Source of the DNA: Amycolatopsis jiangsuensis
GTDB taxonomy: Bacteria > Actinomycetota > Actinomycetes > Mycobacteriales > Pseudonocardiaceae
Direction: 5' to 3'
Assembly: GCF_014204865.1 (NCBI RefSeq)
Contig: NZ_JACHMG010000001.1
Span: forward strand, 6,350,501 to 6,414,500
Length of the DNA stretch: 64,000 nucleotides
This document shows, piece by piece, positions 57,140 to 64,000 of this stretch. Below the pieces are notes generated by a model. That model had not been told where the DNA came from. It saw nothing but the letters and a program-made list of their open reading frames with translations, and ran no database searches. The translations under genes were made by a program, and so were the position numbers. Each line of letters opens with the position of its first letter. The first letter of the stretch is position 1.

Positions 57140-59624
57140 CACGATCGACTTCGGCATCGACCTCGGCACCACGAACAGCGCGATCGCGGTGCTCGACGGC
57201 GGCGCGGTCTCGGTGGTCAAGAACCACAAGCAGATCGACTACACGCCGTCGGCGGTGTGGATGCGCAAGCGTGGCGTGCTCGTGGTCGGCAGCGGTGCGC
57301 TCGACCGCCTCGACAACGATCCCGACAACGTGCAGATCGAGTTCAAGCAGGCGATGGGGCTGCCCGACGCCCGCCGTGAATTCCCCGCCGCGGGGGTGTC
57401 GATGACCCCGGTCGAGCTGTCCGCCGAGGTGCTGAAGGCGTTGCGCGAAGACACCGGACGCTCCCTCCACGAGCCGCCGCAGGCAGCGGTGATCACGGTG
57501 CCCGCCGCGTTCCGGCTCAACCAGACCGAGGCCACGCAGGAGGCGGCTCGGCTGGCCGGCTTCACCGGACCGTGCCAGCTGCTGCAGGAACCCACCGCGG
57601 CGGCTTTCGCGTTCGGCTTCCAGAACGAGAGCCGGGGCGCCCACTGGATGGTGTTCGACCTCGGCGGCGGGACGTTCGACTCGGCTGTGGTCAGCACCGT
57701 GGAGGAGGAGCTGAGCGTGCTGCACCACGCCGGCGACACGCACCTCGGCGGCCGGAACATCGACCGGATGCTGGTCGATCGGTTGCTCGTGCCCGCGGTC
57801 GAACGCCAGCTCGGGTTTCGCGACTTCACCCGGGACAACCCGCGCTGGCAACGGCATTTCGCACATCTGCGCAGTGCCGCGGAGGCCGCGAAAATCGAGC
57901 TGTCCCAGCAGGAGCAGACCCAGGTGATGGTGATGCTCGACCGCGGTGACGGCGAGAGCGAGATGCTCGACGTGACCGTGCGCCGGGAGGAGGTGGACCA
58001 GCTGGCCAAGCCGTTCTACCTGCGCGCGATCCAGCTGTGCCGGGACGCGCTGGACTCGGCCAACCTGCGCGCGCCGGACATCGACCGGCTGCTGCTCGTC
58101 GGTGGCCCGACGCAGGCACCAGGGCTGCGGGAGCTGCTGGCCGATCCGGTCGAGGGGCTCGGGATTCCGCTCGACCACAGCCAGGACCCGAGCACGGTGG
58201 TCGCCCGCGGCGCGGCGCTCTACGCCGGCACGATCGCGCTGCCGCGGATCGAGCGTCCGGTCAAGCGCGGTGAGTACTCGCTGAAACTGTCCTACCCCGC
58301 GACGTCCAGCCTGCCGATGGTGCCGGTGTCCGGCCGTTGTTCGACCGAGGGCGAGGCGGACTGGAGCCGGTTCCGGATCGCGCTGAACGACCCGGAGCGG
58401 CGGCCCGCGTACCGGACCGTCCCGGTTTCGCTGTCCCCGGACGGCACGTTCACCGTCGACGTGCTGCTCGCGGAACGGACCGTCAACCGGTTCGGCGTGG
58501 AGCTGACCGATCCGTCCGGGGCGCCGGCACCCGTCCAGCCCGCCACCCTCACGATCACCCACCAGCCCAACGAGATGATGGGGCAAACCGTGGTGAACAC
58601 CGTCGGGCTGACCGAGGCCGACGGCAGTTTCACCCCGATGCTGATGAAGAACACCCCACTGCCCGCCTCGAAACGGCAGACGTTCTACACCACCTCGACG
58701 CTGCGCCGCGGCGACACCTCGGCGGTGATCCGCATCCCGGTCGCCGAGGGGGAACGGCGCAGGGGCGACCGGAACCAGCAGGTCGGCGTGATCGAGATCC
58801 GGGCACGGGACGTGCGGTTCGACGTGCCCCGGGGCAGGGACGTCGAGATGACCTTCGAGATGGACGAATCACGGCAGGTGACCGTGGTGGCCTACGTACC
58901 GATGCTGGATCGGGAGTTCGAGGCCGTGATCGACCTGAAGCAGCAGCGGATTCCGGACGAGCAGCTGCTGCGCCGGATGCTGAGCGAACTGGAGGCGCGG
59001 CACGAAGAGCTGCGGTCCCAGGTCGAGACGACGCGGTCGGACCGGGCTCGCGGACTGCTGCAGCGGCTGGACGACCGGGCCACGGTGGCGACCGCGCGGG
59101 ACGAGGTGACGGCCGGGCGCACCGACGAGGCCGCGGCCACCGCGGCGGAGGAGCGGATGCGGGACGCGCAGGCCGACCTCGACGACATCGAGGCGGAACT
59201 GCGGGTGCCGGAGGTGATGGAACGGCTGTCCGACCAGATCGAGTACACCCGTGGCCTCGTCGATCGGGTCGGCTCCGAGGAGGACCGCGCCGAACTGGCC
59301 GATATCGAGCGGCGGTACGCGGCCGTGGCGCAGGACCGTGACGCCGATGCCGGCGAACGGCTGTCCGACCGGCTGCTGGACCTGCAGGTGGTGCTGCTGC
59401 GCCGGGACGGTTCGCTGGACCTGGAGGTGTTCAACGCCCTGCGTGCGATGCAGGGCCAGATGACCGACCCGGCGCGGGCGCGTGAACTGATCCGTGAGGG
59501 TGAGCGGATGGTCTCGGCGTCGAACTGGGCCGCGCTGCCGGACGTCAACCGCCGCCTGCGCAAGCTGCTGCCGGATCAGGGCCGCGACGTCCGGTCCGGC
59601 GTGCAGCGGAAGGACCGCCCGTGA
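57132..59624 (+). CDS. Divergent Hsp70-family protein with extended coiled-coil tail
   Basis: 830 residues, longer than DnaK (~610-640). ATPase domain: G-I-D-L-G-T-T-N-S (8-16), D-L-G-G-G-T-F-D (176-183), L-L-V-G-G-P-T-Q-A-P; the phosphate-binding loops are intact. Residues ~390-590 form beta domains unlike the DnaK substrate-binding domain. From ~600 to 790 there are highly charged, Arg/Glu-rich helices predicted to coil. No EEVD or other usual tail. A dnaK paralogue with its own GrpE-like and membrane partners; probable role in envelope-linked protein remodelling (inference). Confidence 0.88.
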   Translation: MRDTIDFGIDLGTTNSAIAVLDGGAVSVVKNHKQIDYTPSAVWMRKRGVLVVGSGALDRLDNDPDNVQIEFKQAMGLPDARREFPAAGVSMTPVELSAEVLKALREDTGRSLHEPPQAAVITVPAAFRLNQTEATQEAARLAGFTGPCQLLQEPTAAAFAFGFQNESRGAHWMVFDLGGGTFDSAVVSTVEEELSVLHHAGDTHLGGRNIDRMLVDRLLVPAVERQLGFRDFTRDNPRWQRHFAHLRSAAEAAKIELSQQEQTQVMVMLDRGDGESEMLDVTVRREEVDQLAKPFYLRAIQLCRDALDSANLRAPDIDRLLLVGGPTQAPGLRELLADPVEGLGIPLDHSQDPSTVVARGAALYAGTIALPRIERPVKRGEYSLKLSYPATSSLPMVPVSGRCSTEGEADWSRFRIALNDPERRPAYRTVPVSLSPDGTFTVDVLLAERTVNRFGVELTDPSGAPAPVQPATLTITHQPNEMMGQTVVNTVGLTEADGSFTPMLMKNTPLPASKRQTFYTTSTLRRGDTSAVIRIPVAEGERRRGDRNQQVGVIEIRARDVRFDVPRGRDVEMTFEMDESRQVTVVAYVPMLDREFEAVIDLKQQRIPDEQLLRRMLSELEARHEELRSQVETTRSDRARGLLQRLDDRATVATARDEVTAGRTDEAAATAAEERMRDAQADLDDIEAELRVPEVMERLSDQIEYTRGLVDRVGSEEDRAELADIERRYAAVAQDRDADAGERLSDRLLDLQVVLLRRDGSLDLEVFNALRAMQGQMTDPARARELIREGERMVSASNWAALPDVNRRLRKLLPDQGRDVRSGVQRKDRP

Positions 59625-60502
59625 CCGGGCCCGGCGGGATGCTGGAAGCGGAGCTGGTCCTCGCCGAGGCCGCCGACCTCGCCCGCGACGGGCAGTATCC
59701 GGCTGCCGTGGAACTGCTGAGTGGCGGACCGGACGATCCGGCGTACCTGGACCTGCTGGCCCGCGTGCACGCCCAGTCCGGCGACCTGGACGCGGCCGAC
59801 GCGGCGTGGGCGGCGGTGCTGCGGCTGCGGCCGGACGATCCCCACGCGGAGGCCGGACGGCGGGTGCTCGCCCGGATCCGTTCGGGACGGCTGCGCCGTC
59901 GTCCGGTCCGGCGCAAGCTGCTGGCCGGCGGGGCGGTCGTGCTGGCCGCTGCGGTGGTCACCGGTGGCGTGGTGCTGGCGACGCGCCCCGCGCCGCCGGT
60001 TGCGGCCGCCCAGCCGGACCGCGGCCTGCGTGCCGAACTCGACCGGCTGCACGTCGCACAGTCCAGCGCCGCAGCGGCAAAAACCGCGCAGCAGCAACGG
60101 CTCACTGACCTGGCCGGCGCGTTGGCCGCACCCGATGTGACTGTGACGCAAGGGGATGGCGAGGTGGTCGTCACCTTCGACCAAGGCCTGTTCGGGCCGG
60201 ACGCGATCAGTCCGGACCCGGCAGGCCGAGCGGCGCTGGAACAGTGGGCATCTGTCCTAAAAGGACAGTCAGTGCGGGTGACCGTGGTCGGCCACGGCGT
60301 CGCGGTCGCCGGTGGCCCGGCCGGTGGCGGCTCGACGGTCTCGCTGGCGCGGGCGGCCTCGGCGGCCAGGGTGCTGGCCACCGCGAGCGGATTGCCGTTG
60401 ACGACGTTCGCGGTTTCGAGTGCCGACCAGACGGCCTCGGCGCATCCGGACGGCGGACCGGAGGCGAACCGCACGGTGACCCTGGAAGTGCGGCCGAGCT
60501 GA
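59621..60502 (+). CDS. TPR - membrane helix - OmpA-like domain protein
   Basis: 293 residues from GTG 59621, overlapping the Hsp70 stop (GTGA). Residues 1-85 are TPR-like helices (A-D-L-A-R-D-G-Q-Y-P-A-A-V-E-L-L, A-A-D-A-A-W-A-A-V-L-R-L-R-P-D-D-P-H-A). A single membrane helix (~102-122) leads to an outer coiled segment and an OmpA-like domain (~165-290: V-T-F-D-Q-G-L-F, V-R-V-T-V-V-G-H-G, L-A-R-A-A-S-A-A-R-V, N-R-T-V-T-L-E-V). OmpA-like domains bind peptidoglycan, and TPR commonly docks Hsp70. The protein could connect the chaperone to the cell wall. Confidence 0.8.
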   Translation: MTGPGGMLEAELVLAEAADLARDGQYPAAVELLSGGPDDPAYLDLLARVHAQSGDLDAADAAWAAVLRLRPDDPHAEAGRRVLARIRSGRLRRRPVRRKLLAGGAVVLAAAVVTGGVVLATRPAPPVAAAQPDRGLRAELDRLHVAQSSAAAAKTAQQQRLTDLAGALAAPDVTVTQGDGEVVVTFDQGLFGPDAISPDPAGRAALEQWASVLKGQSVRVTVVGHGVAVAGGPAGGGSTVSLARAASAARVLATASGLPLTTFAVSSADQTASAHPDGGPEANRTVTLEVRPS

Positions 60503-60607
60503 GTCTCCCCGCGGACGGGGCACAGTCGTGCGGTGGTCCTGCCTTGCCCGGCCCAGGCCGCTCCCGTTCGCTGGACGCTCTCGAAATGTCGTGCTATTAC
60601 TCGAAAA

Positions 60608-60619
60608 GACCGTCCGGTC
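60608..60619. promoter_or_regulatory. Palindrome GACCG-TC-CGGTC before the P450 gene
   Basis: 5 + 2 + 5 inverted repeat about 25 bases before the P450 start and just after TATTAC (60595-60600), a possible -10. Could be an operator. Confidence 0.4.
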
Positions 60620-60642
60620 CCCGAACCCAGGAGGCTCGTCCG

Positions 60643-61833
60643 ATGACGACCGAGGCCTGTCCGTATCCGTTCCCGGAGGCCGGGCAGCTGGCGCTGGCCC
60701 CGGAGTACGGCCGGTTCCGCAGGTCCGGCGAACTCGGCCGGGTGGAGATGCCGCACGGCGGCACGGCCTGGCTGGCGACCGCGCTGACCGACGTCAAGCT
60801 CGTGCTGGCCGACCTCCGGTTCAGTCGCGCCGCGGCACTGCACAACGACATGCCGCGCACGGTCCCGATGGTCGAGACCACTCCCAACCTGCTGAACCTG
60901 GATCCGCCCGAGCACACCCGGGTGCGCCGGGTGGTCGCGCGGACGTTCACGGTGCGCCGGGTCGAACTGCTGCGGCCCAAGATCCAGCGGCTGGTCGACG
61001 GCCTGCTGGACCGGATGATCGAGCAGGGCCCGCCCGCCGACCTGGTCACCGATTTCGCGCTGCCGCTGGCGATCACCGCGATCAGTGAACTGCTCGGCAT
61101 CCCGCAGGACCGGCGTTCCCAGTTCCACGAGTGGTCGGACAAGGGCGCGGCCATCTCCGACGTGCCGGTCGAGGAGATCGTCGAGGCGCGCCGTCAGCTG
61201 GAGATCTTCTTCCGCGAGCTCGCGGAGGAACGCCGGGTGACGCCGACCGACGATCTGATCGGCCAGATCGTCTCGGCGCGCGACGCCGAGGACCGGCTGA
61301 CCGACGACGAGCTCGTGCAGCTGGGCACCACCCTGCTCGCCGCCGGGCACGAGACCACGGCCAACCAGCTCTCCGGGTACGTGTTCACCCTGCTCAACCG
61401 GCCCGAGCTGTGGCAGCGGCTGCGCGGTGAGCCGGAGCTGGTGCCCGCCGCGGTCGAGGAGCTGGCGCGGATCACCCCGCTCGGCGTGGTCACCTTCGGC
61501 CGGATCGCCAGGGAGGATGTCGAGGTCGGCGGCACCCTGGTGCGTGCGGGGGAGACCGTGGTCTGTCAGATCGCGGCCGCCAACCGGGACGAGGTCGCGT
61601 TCGCCGATCCCGACGAGGTCGACTTCGACCGCGAGACCAACCCGCACATCTCGTTCGGCCACGGCGTGCACCACTGCCTCGGCGCGCCGCTCGCCCGGGT
61701 GGAGCTGCAGATCGGGCTCGCCGCGGTGCTGCGCAGGCTGCCGGAGCTGCGCCTGGCGGTACCGGCCGAAGAGGTTCCGTTCAAGACCGGCCGGCTGCTG
61801 CGCGGACCGAAGTCGCTGCCGGTCACCTGGTAG
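60643..61833 (+). CDS. Cytochrome P450
   Basis: 396 residues from ATG 60643 (AGGAGG upstream). Heme-thiolate motif F-G-H-G-V-H-H-C-L-G with Cys345, I-helix A-G-H-E-T-T, K-helix E-x-x-R in V-E-E-L-A-R. Soluble bacterial class; needs ferredoxin and reductase, none of which is adjacent. Substrate unknown. Probably its own transcript. Convergent with the TetR gene 9 bases downstream. Confidence 0.93.
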   Translation: MTTEACPYPFPEAGQLALAPEYGRFRRSGELGRVEMPHGGTAWLATALTDVKLVLADLRFSRAAALHNDMPRTVPMVETTPNLLNLDPPEHTRVRRVVARTFTVRRVELLRPKIQRLVDGLLDRMIEQGPPADLVTDFALPLAITAISELLGIPQDRRSQFHEWSDKGAAISDVPVEEIVEARRQLEIFFRELAEERRVTPTDDLIGQIVSARDAEDRLTDDELVQLGTTLLAAGHETTANQLSGYVFTLLNRPELWQRLRGEPELVPAAVEELARITPLGVVTFGRIAREDVEVGGTLVRAGETVVCQIAAANRDEVAFADPDEVDFDRETNPHISFGHGVHHCLGAPLARVELQIGLAAVLRRLPELRLAVPAEEVPFKTGRLLRGPKSLPVTW

Positions 61834-61842
61834 CGAGCTGCT

Positions 61843-62400
61843 TCAGCGGAGAGCCGGCAGCGGCGCGCTGACCGCTGCCGGGGACAGGCTGTCGAGCAGC
61901 AGCGCGAGGTAGCGGCGCCACTGCGCGCCTGCCCCGGCCACGAGCATCGTGATCAGGCACGGCAGGTCCTCGAGCACCAGGTCCGCGCGCACGGCGCCGG
62001 ATCGCTGTGCGCGTGCCAGCACTTCGCCGAACGGCTCGAGGTGGCGGCCGGCGACCTCGGCCGCGAGCGCGTTGCCGTTGGCCGCCGCGAGGATCCCCGG
62101 ATGGTCGAGAAAGACCGTGACGCCGCTCGCCAGGACGGTCTCCAGCGCCACCCGCGGGTCGGACTCCGCGGCGACGCGGCGGCGCAGCGGCTCCACCTGC
62201 TCGGCGAAGTAGTCCTCCAGCACTGCCGCGAGCAGCTCGTCCCTCGTGGGGAAATGCCGGTAGAGCGTGCGCGCGCTGACCCCGGCCGACTTCGCGATCC
62301 GGTCGAGCCCGGCCTCGCCGCCGTCTCGGACGGCCTCCCGCGCCGCGGCCAGGATGGCGCGCCGGTTGTGCTGGGCGTCGGCGCGCGGACGTTCGGTCAC
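61843..62400 (-). CDS. TetR-family regulator
   Basis: 185 residues from GTG 62400; on the minus strand TAGCGT (62412-62407) lies 6 bases before the start, a leaderless layout. Helix-turn-helix ~25-65 (I-A-K-S-A-G-V-S-A-R-T-L-Y-R-H-F-P). Divergent from an LLM oxidoreductase with a 26-bp palindrome between, hence its likely operator. May also affect the convergent P450. Confidence 0.9.
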   Translation of the reverse strand: MTERPRADAQHNRRAILAAAREAVRDGGEAGLDRIAKSAGVSARTLYRHFPTRDELLAAVLEDYFAEQVEPLRRRVAAESDPRVALETVLASGVTVFLDHPGILAAANGNALAAEVAGRHLEPFGEVLARAQRSGAVRADLVLEDLPCLITMLVAGAGAQWRRYLALLLDSLSPAAVSAPLPALR

Positions 62401-62423
62401 GGTGGCACGCTAGCACCGGCGGC

Positions 62424-62449
62424 CTAAATGTCAGTCGACTGCCATTTAG
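62424..62449. promoter_or_regulatory. 26-bp palindromic operator between TetR and LLM genes
   Basis: Half-sites CTAAATGTCAGTC (62424-62436) and GACTGCCATTTAG (62437-62449) are inverted copies with one mismatched pair. It sits between the -10 elements of both genes, so binding would block both. Confidence 0.8.
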
Positions 62450-62463
62450 GCTACAGTGCTGTC

Positions 62464-63288
62464 ATGGACCACGGAATCGTCACCTTCCTCACCGACTACG
62501 GCATCGCACCGACCGACCTCGGCCGGGCGGTGGAGGAACGCGGGTTCGGCTCGCTGTTGCTCACCGAGCACACCCACATCCCGGTCAGCCGCCGCACGCC
62601 GTACCCGGTGGGCGCTGCCGAACCCCAGCCGTTGCCGAGGTACTACTCGCACACCTTCGACCCGTTCACCGCGCTCGCCGCGATCGCGGCTTCGACCAGC
62701 CGGATCGGGCTGGGCACGGCGGTTTCACTGATCAACCAGCACCATCCGATCACCCTGGCCAAACAGGTCGCGAGCGTGGACCGCATCTCGGCCGGCCGGT
62801 TCGAGCTGGGCGTGGGCCCTGGCTGGAACGCCGAGGAGATGGAGAACCACGGCGTCGCCCCGGCCCGGCCGATCGCGCGGATGCTCGAGCACCTCGCGGC
62901 CATGCGAACAATCTGGACCGAGGACGAACCCGAGTTCCACGGTGAGTTCGTGGACTTCGACCCGATCTGGTCCTGGCCGAAGCCGGACCGCAGGCTGCCG
63001 GTGCTGATCGCCGGCGTGGGACCGAGAGTGCTGGACCGGGTGCTCAGCCACGGGGACGGCTGGCTGCCGCTTCCGCTGTACCCGATCGAGGTCCTGCGCG
63101 AGCGGATCGCTGAACTGCGCACGCGCGCCGGACGTCCGGTCGGCGTGACGCTCTACGGCGCCGACCCGGAAAAGCTGGCCGACTACGAGGAAGCCGGCGT
63201 CGACCGGGTCCTGTTCGAACTCGACGACCACGAGGACCCGGCCGGCACGCTGCGGCAGCTCGACCGGCTGGCCGGATTCGTCCACTGA
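62464..63288 (+). CDS. LLM-class F420-dependent oxidoreductase
   Basis: 274 residues. ATG 62464 chosen: TACAGT (62452-62457) is 6 bases upstream (leaderless). An earlier in-frame ATG at 62428 lies inside the operator. Luciferase-like barrel: L-L-L-T-E-H-T-H-I-P, L-G-T-A-V-S-L-I-N-Q-H-H-P-I-T-L-A-K, G-R-F-E-L-G-V-G-P-G-W-N. Related to, but not a close copy of, the LLM gene at 12.4 kb; both pair with a TetR gene. Substrate unknown. Confidence 0.91.
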   Translation: MDHGIVTFLTDYGIAPTDLGRAVEERGFGSLLLTEHTHIPVSRRTPYPVGAAEPQPLPRYYSHTFDPFTALAAIAASTSRIGLGTAVSLINQHHPITLAKQVASVDRISAGRFELGVGPGWNAEEMENHGVAPARPIARMLEHLAAMRTIWTEDEPEFHGEFVDFDPIWSWPKPDRRLPVLIAGVGPRVLDRVLSHGDGWLPLPLYPIEVLRERIAELRTRAGRPVGVTLYGADPEKLADYEEAGVDRVLFELDDHEDPAGTLRQLDRLAGFVH

Positions 63289-63295
63289 GCGAGGT

Positions 63296-64000
63296 TCAGA
63301 GCCGGTGGGCCCGGAAGAAGTGCCGGATCACCGGGGTCGCGTCGATGACGGTCGGGGTTTCGGAGTCCAGGTTGGGTTCCGTGCTCGGCCACACGTGCCC
63401 GGCGCCTTCGACGCGGTAGTGCACCAGCGAGCAGCCCAGCCACCGCTGTACGACGACGTCGTGCACCGGAGAGTACGACAGCGGACGCGGGAAGCAGTGG
63501 TCGCGCGAAGTCCAGCCGGCCAGCCAGTCCGGAATGGACGGAAGGCCCTTCGCCGGGTTGCCGGTGTAGGGAATCGTGGTGTCCGCGGTGCCGTGGAAGT
63601 CCAGCAGCGCCACCTTGCGCGAGGGGTGGCACGCCCCGCCCTGCGGGTAGAAGGCACCGGAAACCGGGGCGAACGCGGCGAACCGGCCGGCCATCCGGCA
63701 GGCCAGCACACCGACGAAGCCGCCGCCGTTGGACTTGCCGGTGGCGTAGATCCGCGACGGGTCCACGCACAGCTGCCCCTGCAACGAGGTGAGCAGGTCG
63801 CTGGTGAACTGCACGTCGTCCGCCGAGGCCGAGTACGGCGCACCGGTCCAGGCGGTTTCGCCGTCGGTGCCGACGAGCCCCTGCGGGTACACCGCGATCT
63901 GGTCCGAACCCGAGAAGCCGGACAGCTCCTCCTGGTACTGCGAGGTGCGCTTGTGCCCGTGGAAGGAAAGCACCAGCGGGTACCTGCGGTGCGGGTTGTA
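63296..64000 (-). CDS. PHB-depolymerase/feruloyl-esterase-like alpha/beta hydrolase (5' end outside window)
   Basis: The frame is open to the window edge, so the N-terminus, probably with a signal peptide, is missing; 234 residues are visible. Esterase-lipase fold of the LpqC/PHB depolymerase type: S-F-H-G-H-K near the cut, nucleophile elbow G-K-S-N-G-G, then D-F-H-G-T-A-D (Asp) and V-E-G-A-G-H-V-W-P (His). Several Cys suggest an exported enzyme. Hydrolyses ester bonds of polymers or plant phenolics; exact substrate unknown. Confidence 0.88.
   Translation of the reverse strand, partial: YNPHRRYPLVLSFHGHKRTSQYQEELSGFSGSDQIAVYPQGLVGTDGETAWTGAPYSASADDVQFTSDLLTSLQGQLCVDPSRIYATGKSNGGGFVGVLACRMAGRFAAFAPVSGAFYPQGGACHPSRKVALLDFHGTADTTIPYTGNPAKGLPSIPDWLAGWTSRDHCFPRPLSYSPVHDVVVQRWLGCSLVHYRVEGAGHVWPSTEPNLDSETPTVIDATPVIRHFFRAHRL

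Noticed and set aside
62428..62463. Upstream ATG at 62428 for the LLM oxidoreductase
   Set aside because: It lies inside the operator and ahead of the -10 element, and the added residues are not part of the family.
1..64000. Mobile element or integrative island
   Set aside because: No transposase, integrase, tRNA-linked direct repeats or terminal inverted repeats were seen; composition is uniform apart from short AT-richer promoters.

Overview
The window is very GC-rich, densely packed actinomycete DNA: many GTG starts, 1-8 base start/stop overlaps, several promoters of the leaderless TANNNT type, F420-type LLM enzymes, LCP and sortase-type wall proteins, and a mycosin-containing type VII secretion locus. 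This combination suggests a Pseudonocardiaceae-type organism such as Amycolatopsis; that placement is inference, as no rRNA or other marker gene is present. I found no tRNA, rRNA, CRISPR array, integrase or transposase.

Layout. (1) 1-5280: FN3-repeat protein (cut by the window edge), MoxR ATPase, DUF58 protein and a transglutaminase-fold membrane protein lacking its catalytic Cys and His, all translationally coupled. (2) 5281-7814: two secreted polysaccharide-degrading enzymes (GH16-like and PL7 alginate-lyase-like) sharing a duplicated N-terminal carbohydrate-binding domain, behind a LacI-type operator. (3) 7815-26561: a receptor Ser/Thr kinase, an FHA protein and a type VII secretion (ESX) locus with mycP, lipoprotein, two WXG100 genes, three-ATPase eccC, a YxxxD-bearing small protein with a long WXG/PPE-like partner, eccB, eccD and a probable pseudokinase. 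An LLM oxidoreductase and a TetR gene sit inside this block. No eccE or eccA is visible. (4) 26562-33650: repeat-rich spacer, then a minus-strand run of SRPBCC, MoaD/ThiS-like, BNR-repeat, AraC, acyl-CoA synthetase and FAH-family genes, plus a frameshifted TetR pseudogene.

(5) 33771-41242: aldo/keto reductase with divergent MmyB-like regulator; TetR with divergent MMPL exporter carrying a C-terminal ABC-type ATPase domain, coupled to a YhgE/Pip membrane protein. (6) 41243-49175: serine protease, hydroxyacid dehydrogenase, LuxR-type response regulator with repetitive linker, thioester-domain wall protein with LAxTG signal, LCP ligase, SDR and TetR. (7) 49225-55122: MFS exporter, aldo/keto reductase and ArsR regulator around a palindromic operator; VanY-like lipoprotein, voltage-sensor-like membrane protein, small zinc-finger-like protein, MOSC protein and a small helical protein. 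(8) 55248-60502: a tightly coupled four-gene operon: membrane protein, GrpE-like protein, Hsp70 with coiled-coil tail, TPR-TM-OmpA-like protein. This is my best candidate for an undescribed system. (9) 60643-64000: P450, TetR, LLM oxidoreductase and a partial PHB-depolymerase-like esterase.

Recurring themes are cell envelope biogenesis and secretion, small regulator-plus-redox-enzyme modules with clear palindromic operators, and short tandem duplications at the 3' ends of three minus-strand genes.
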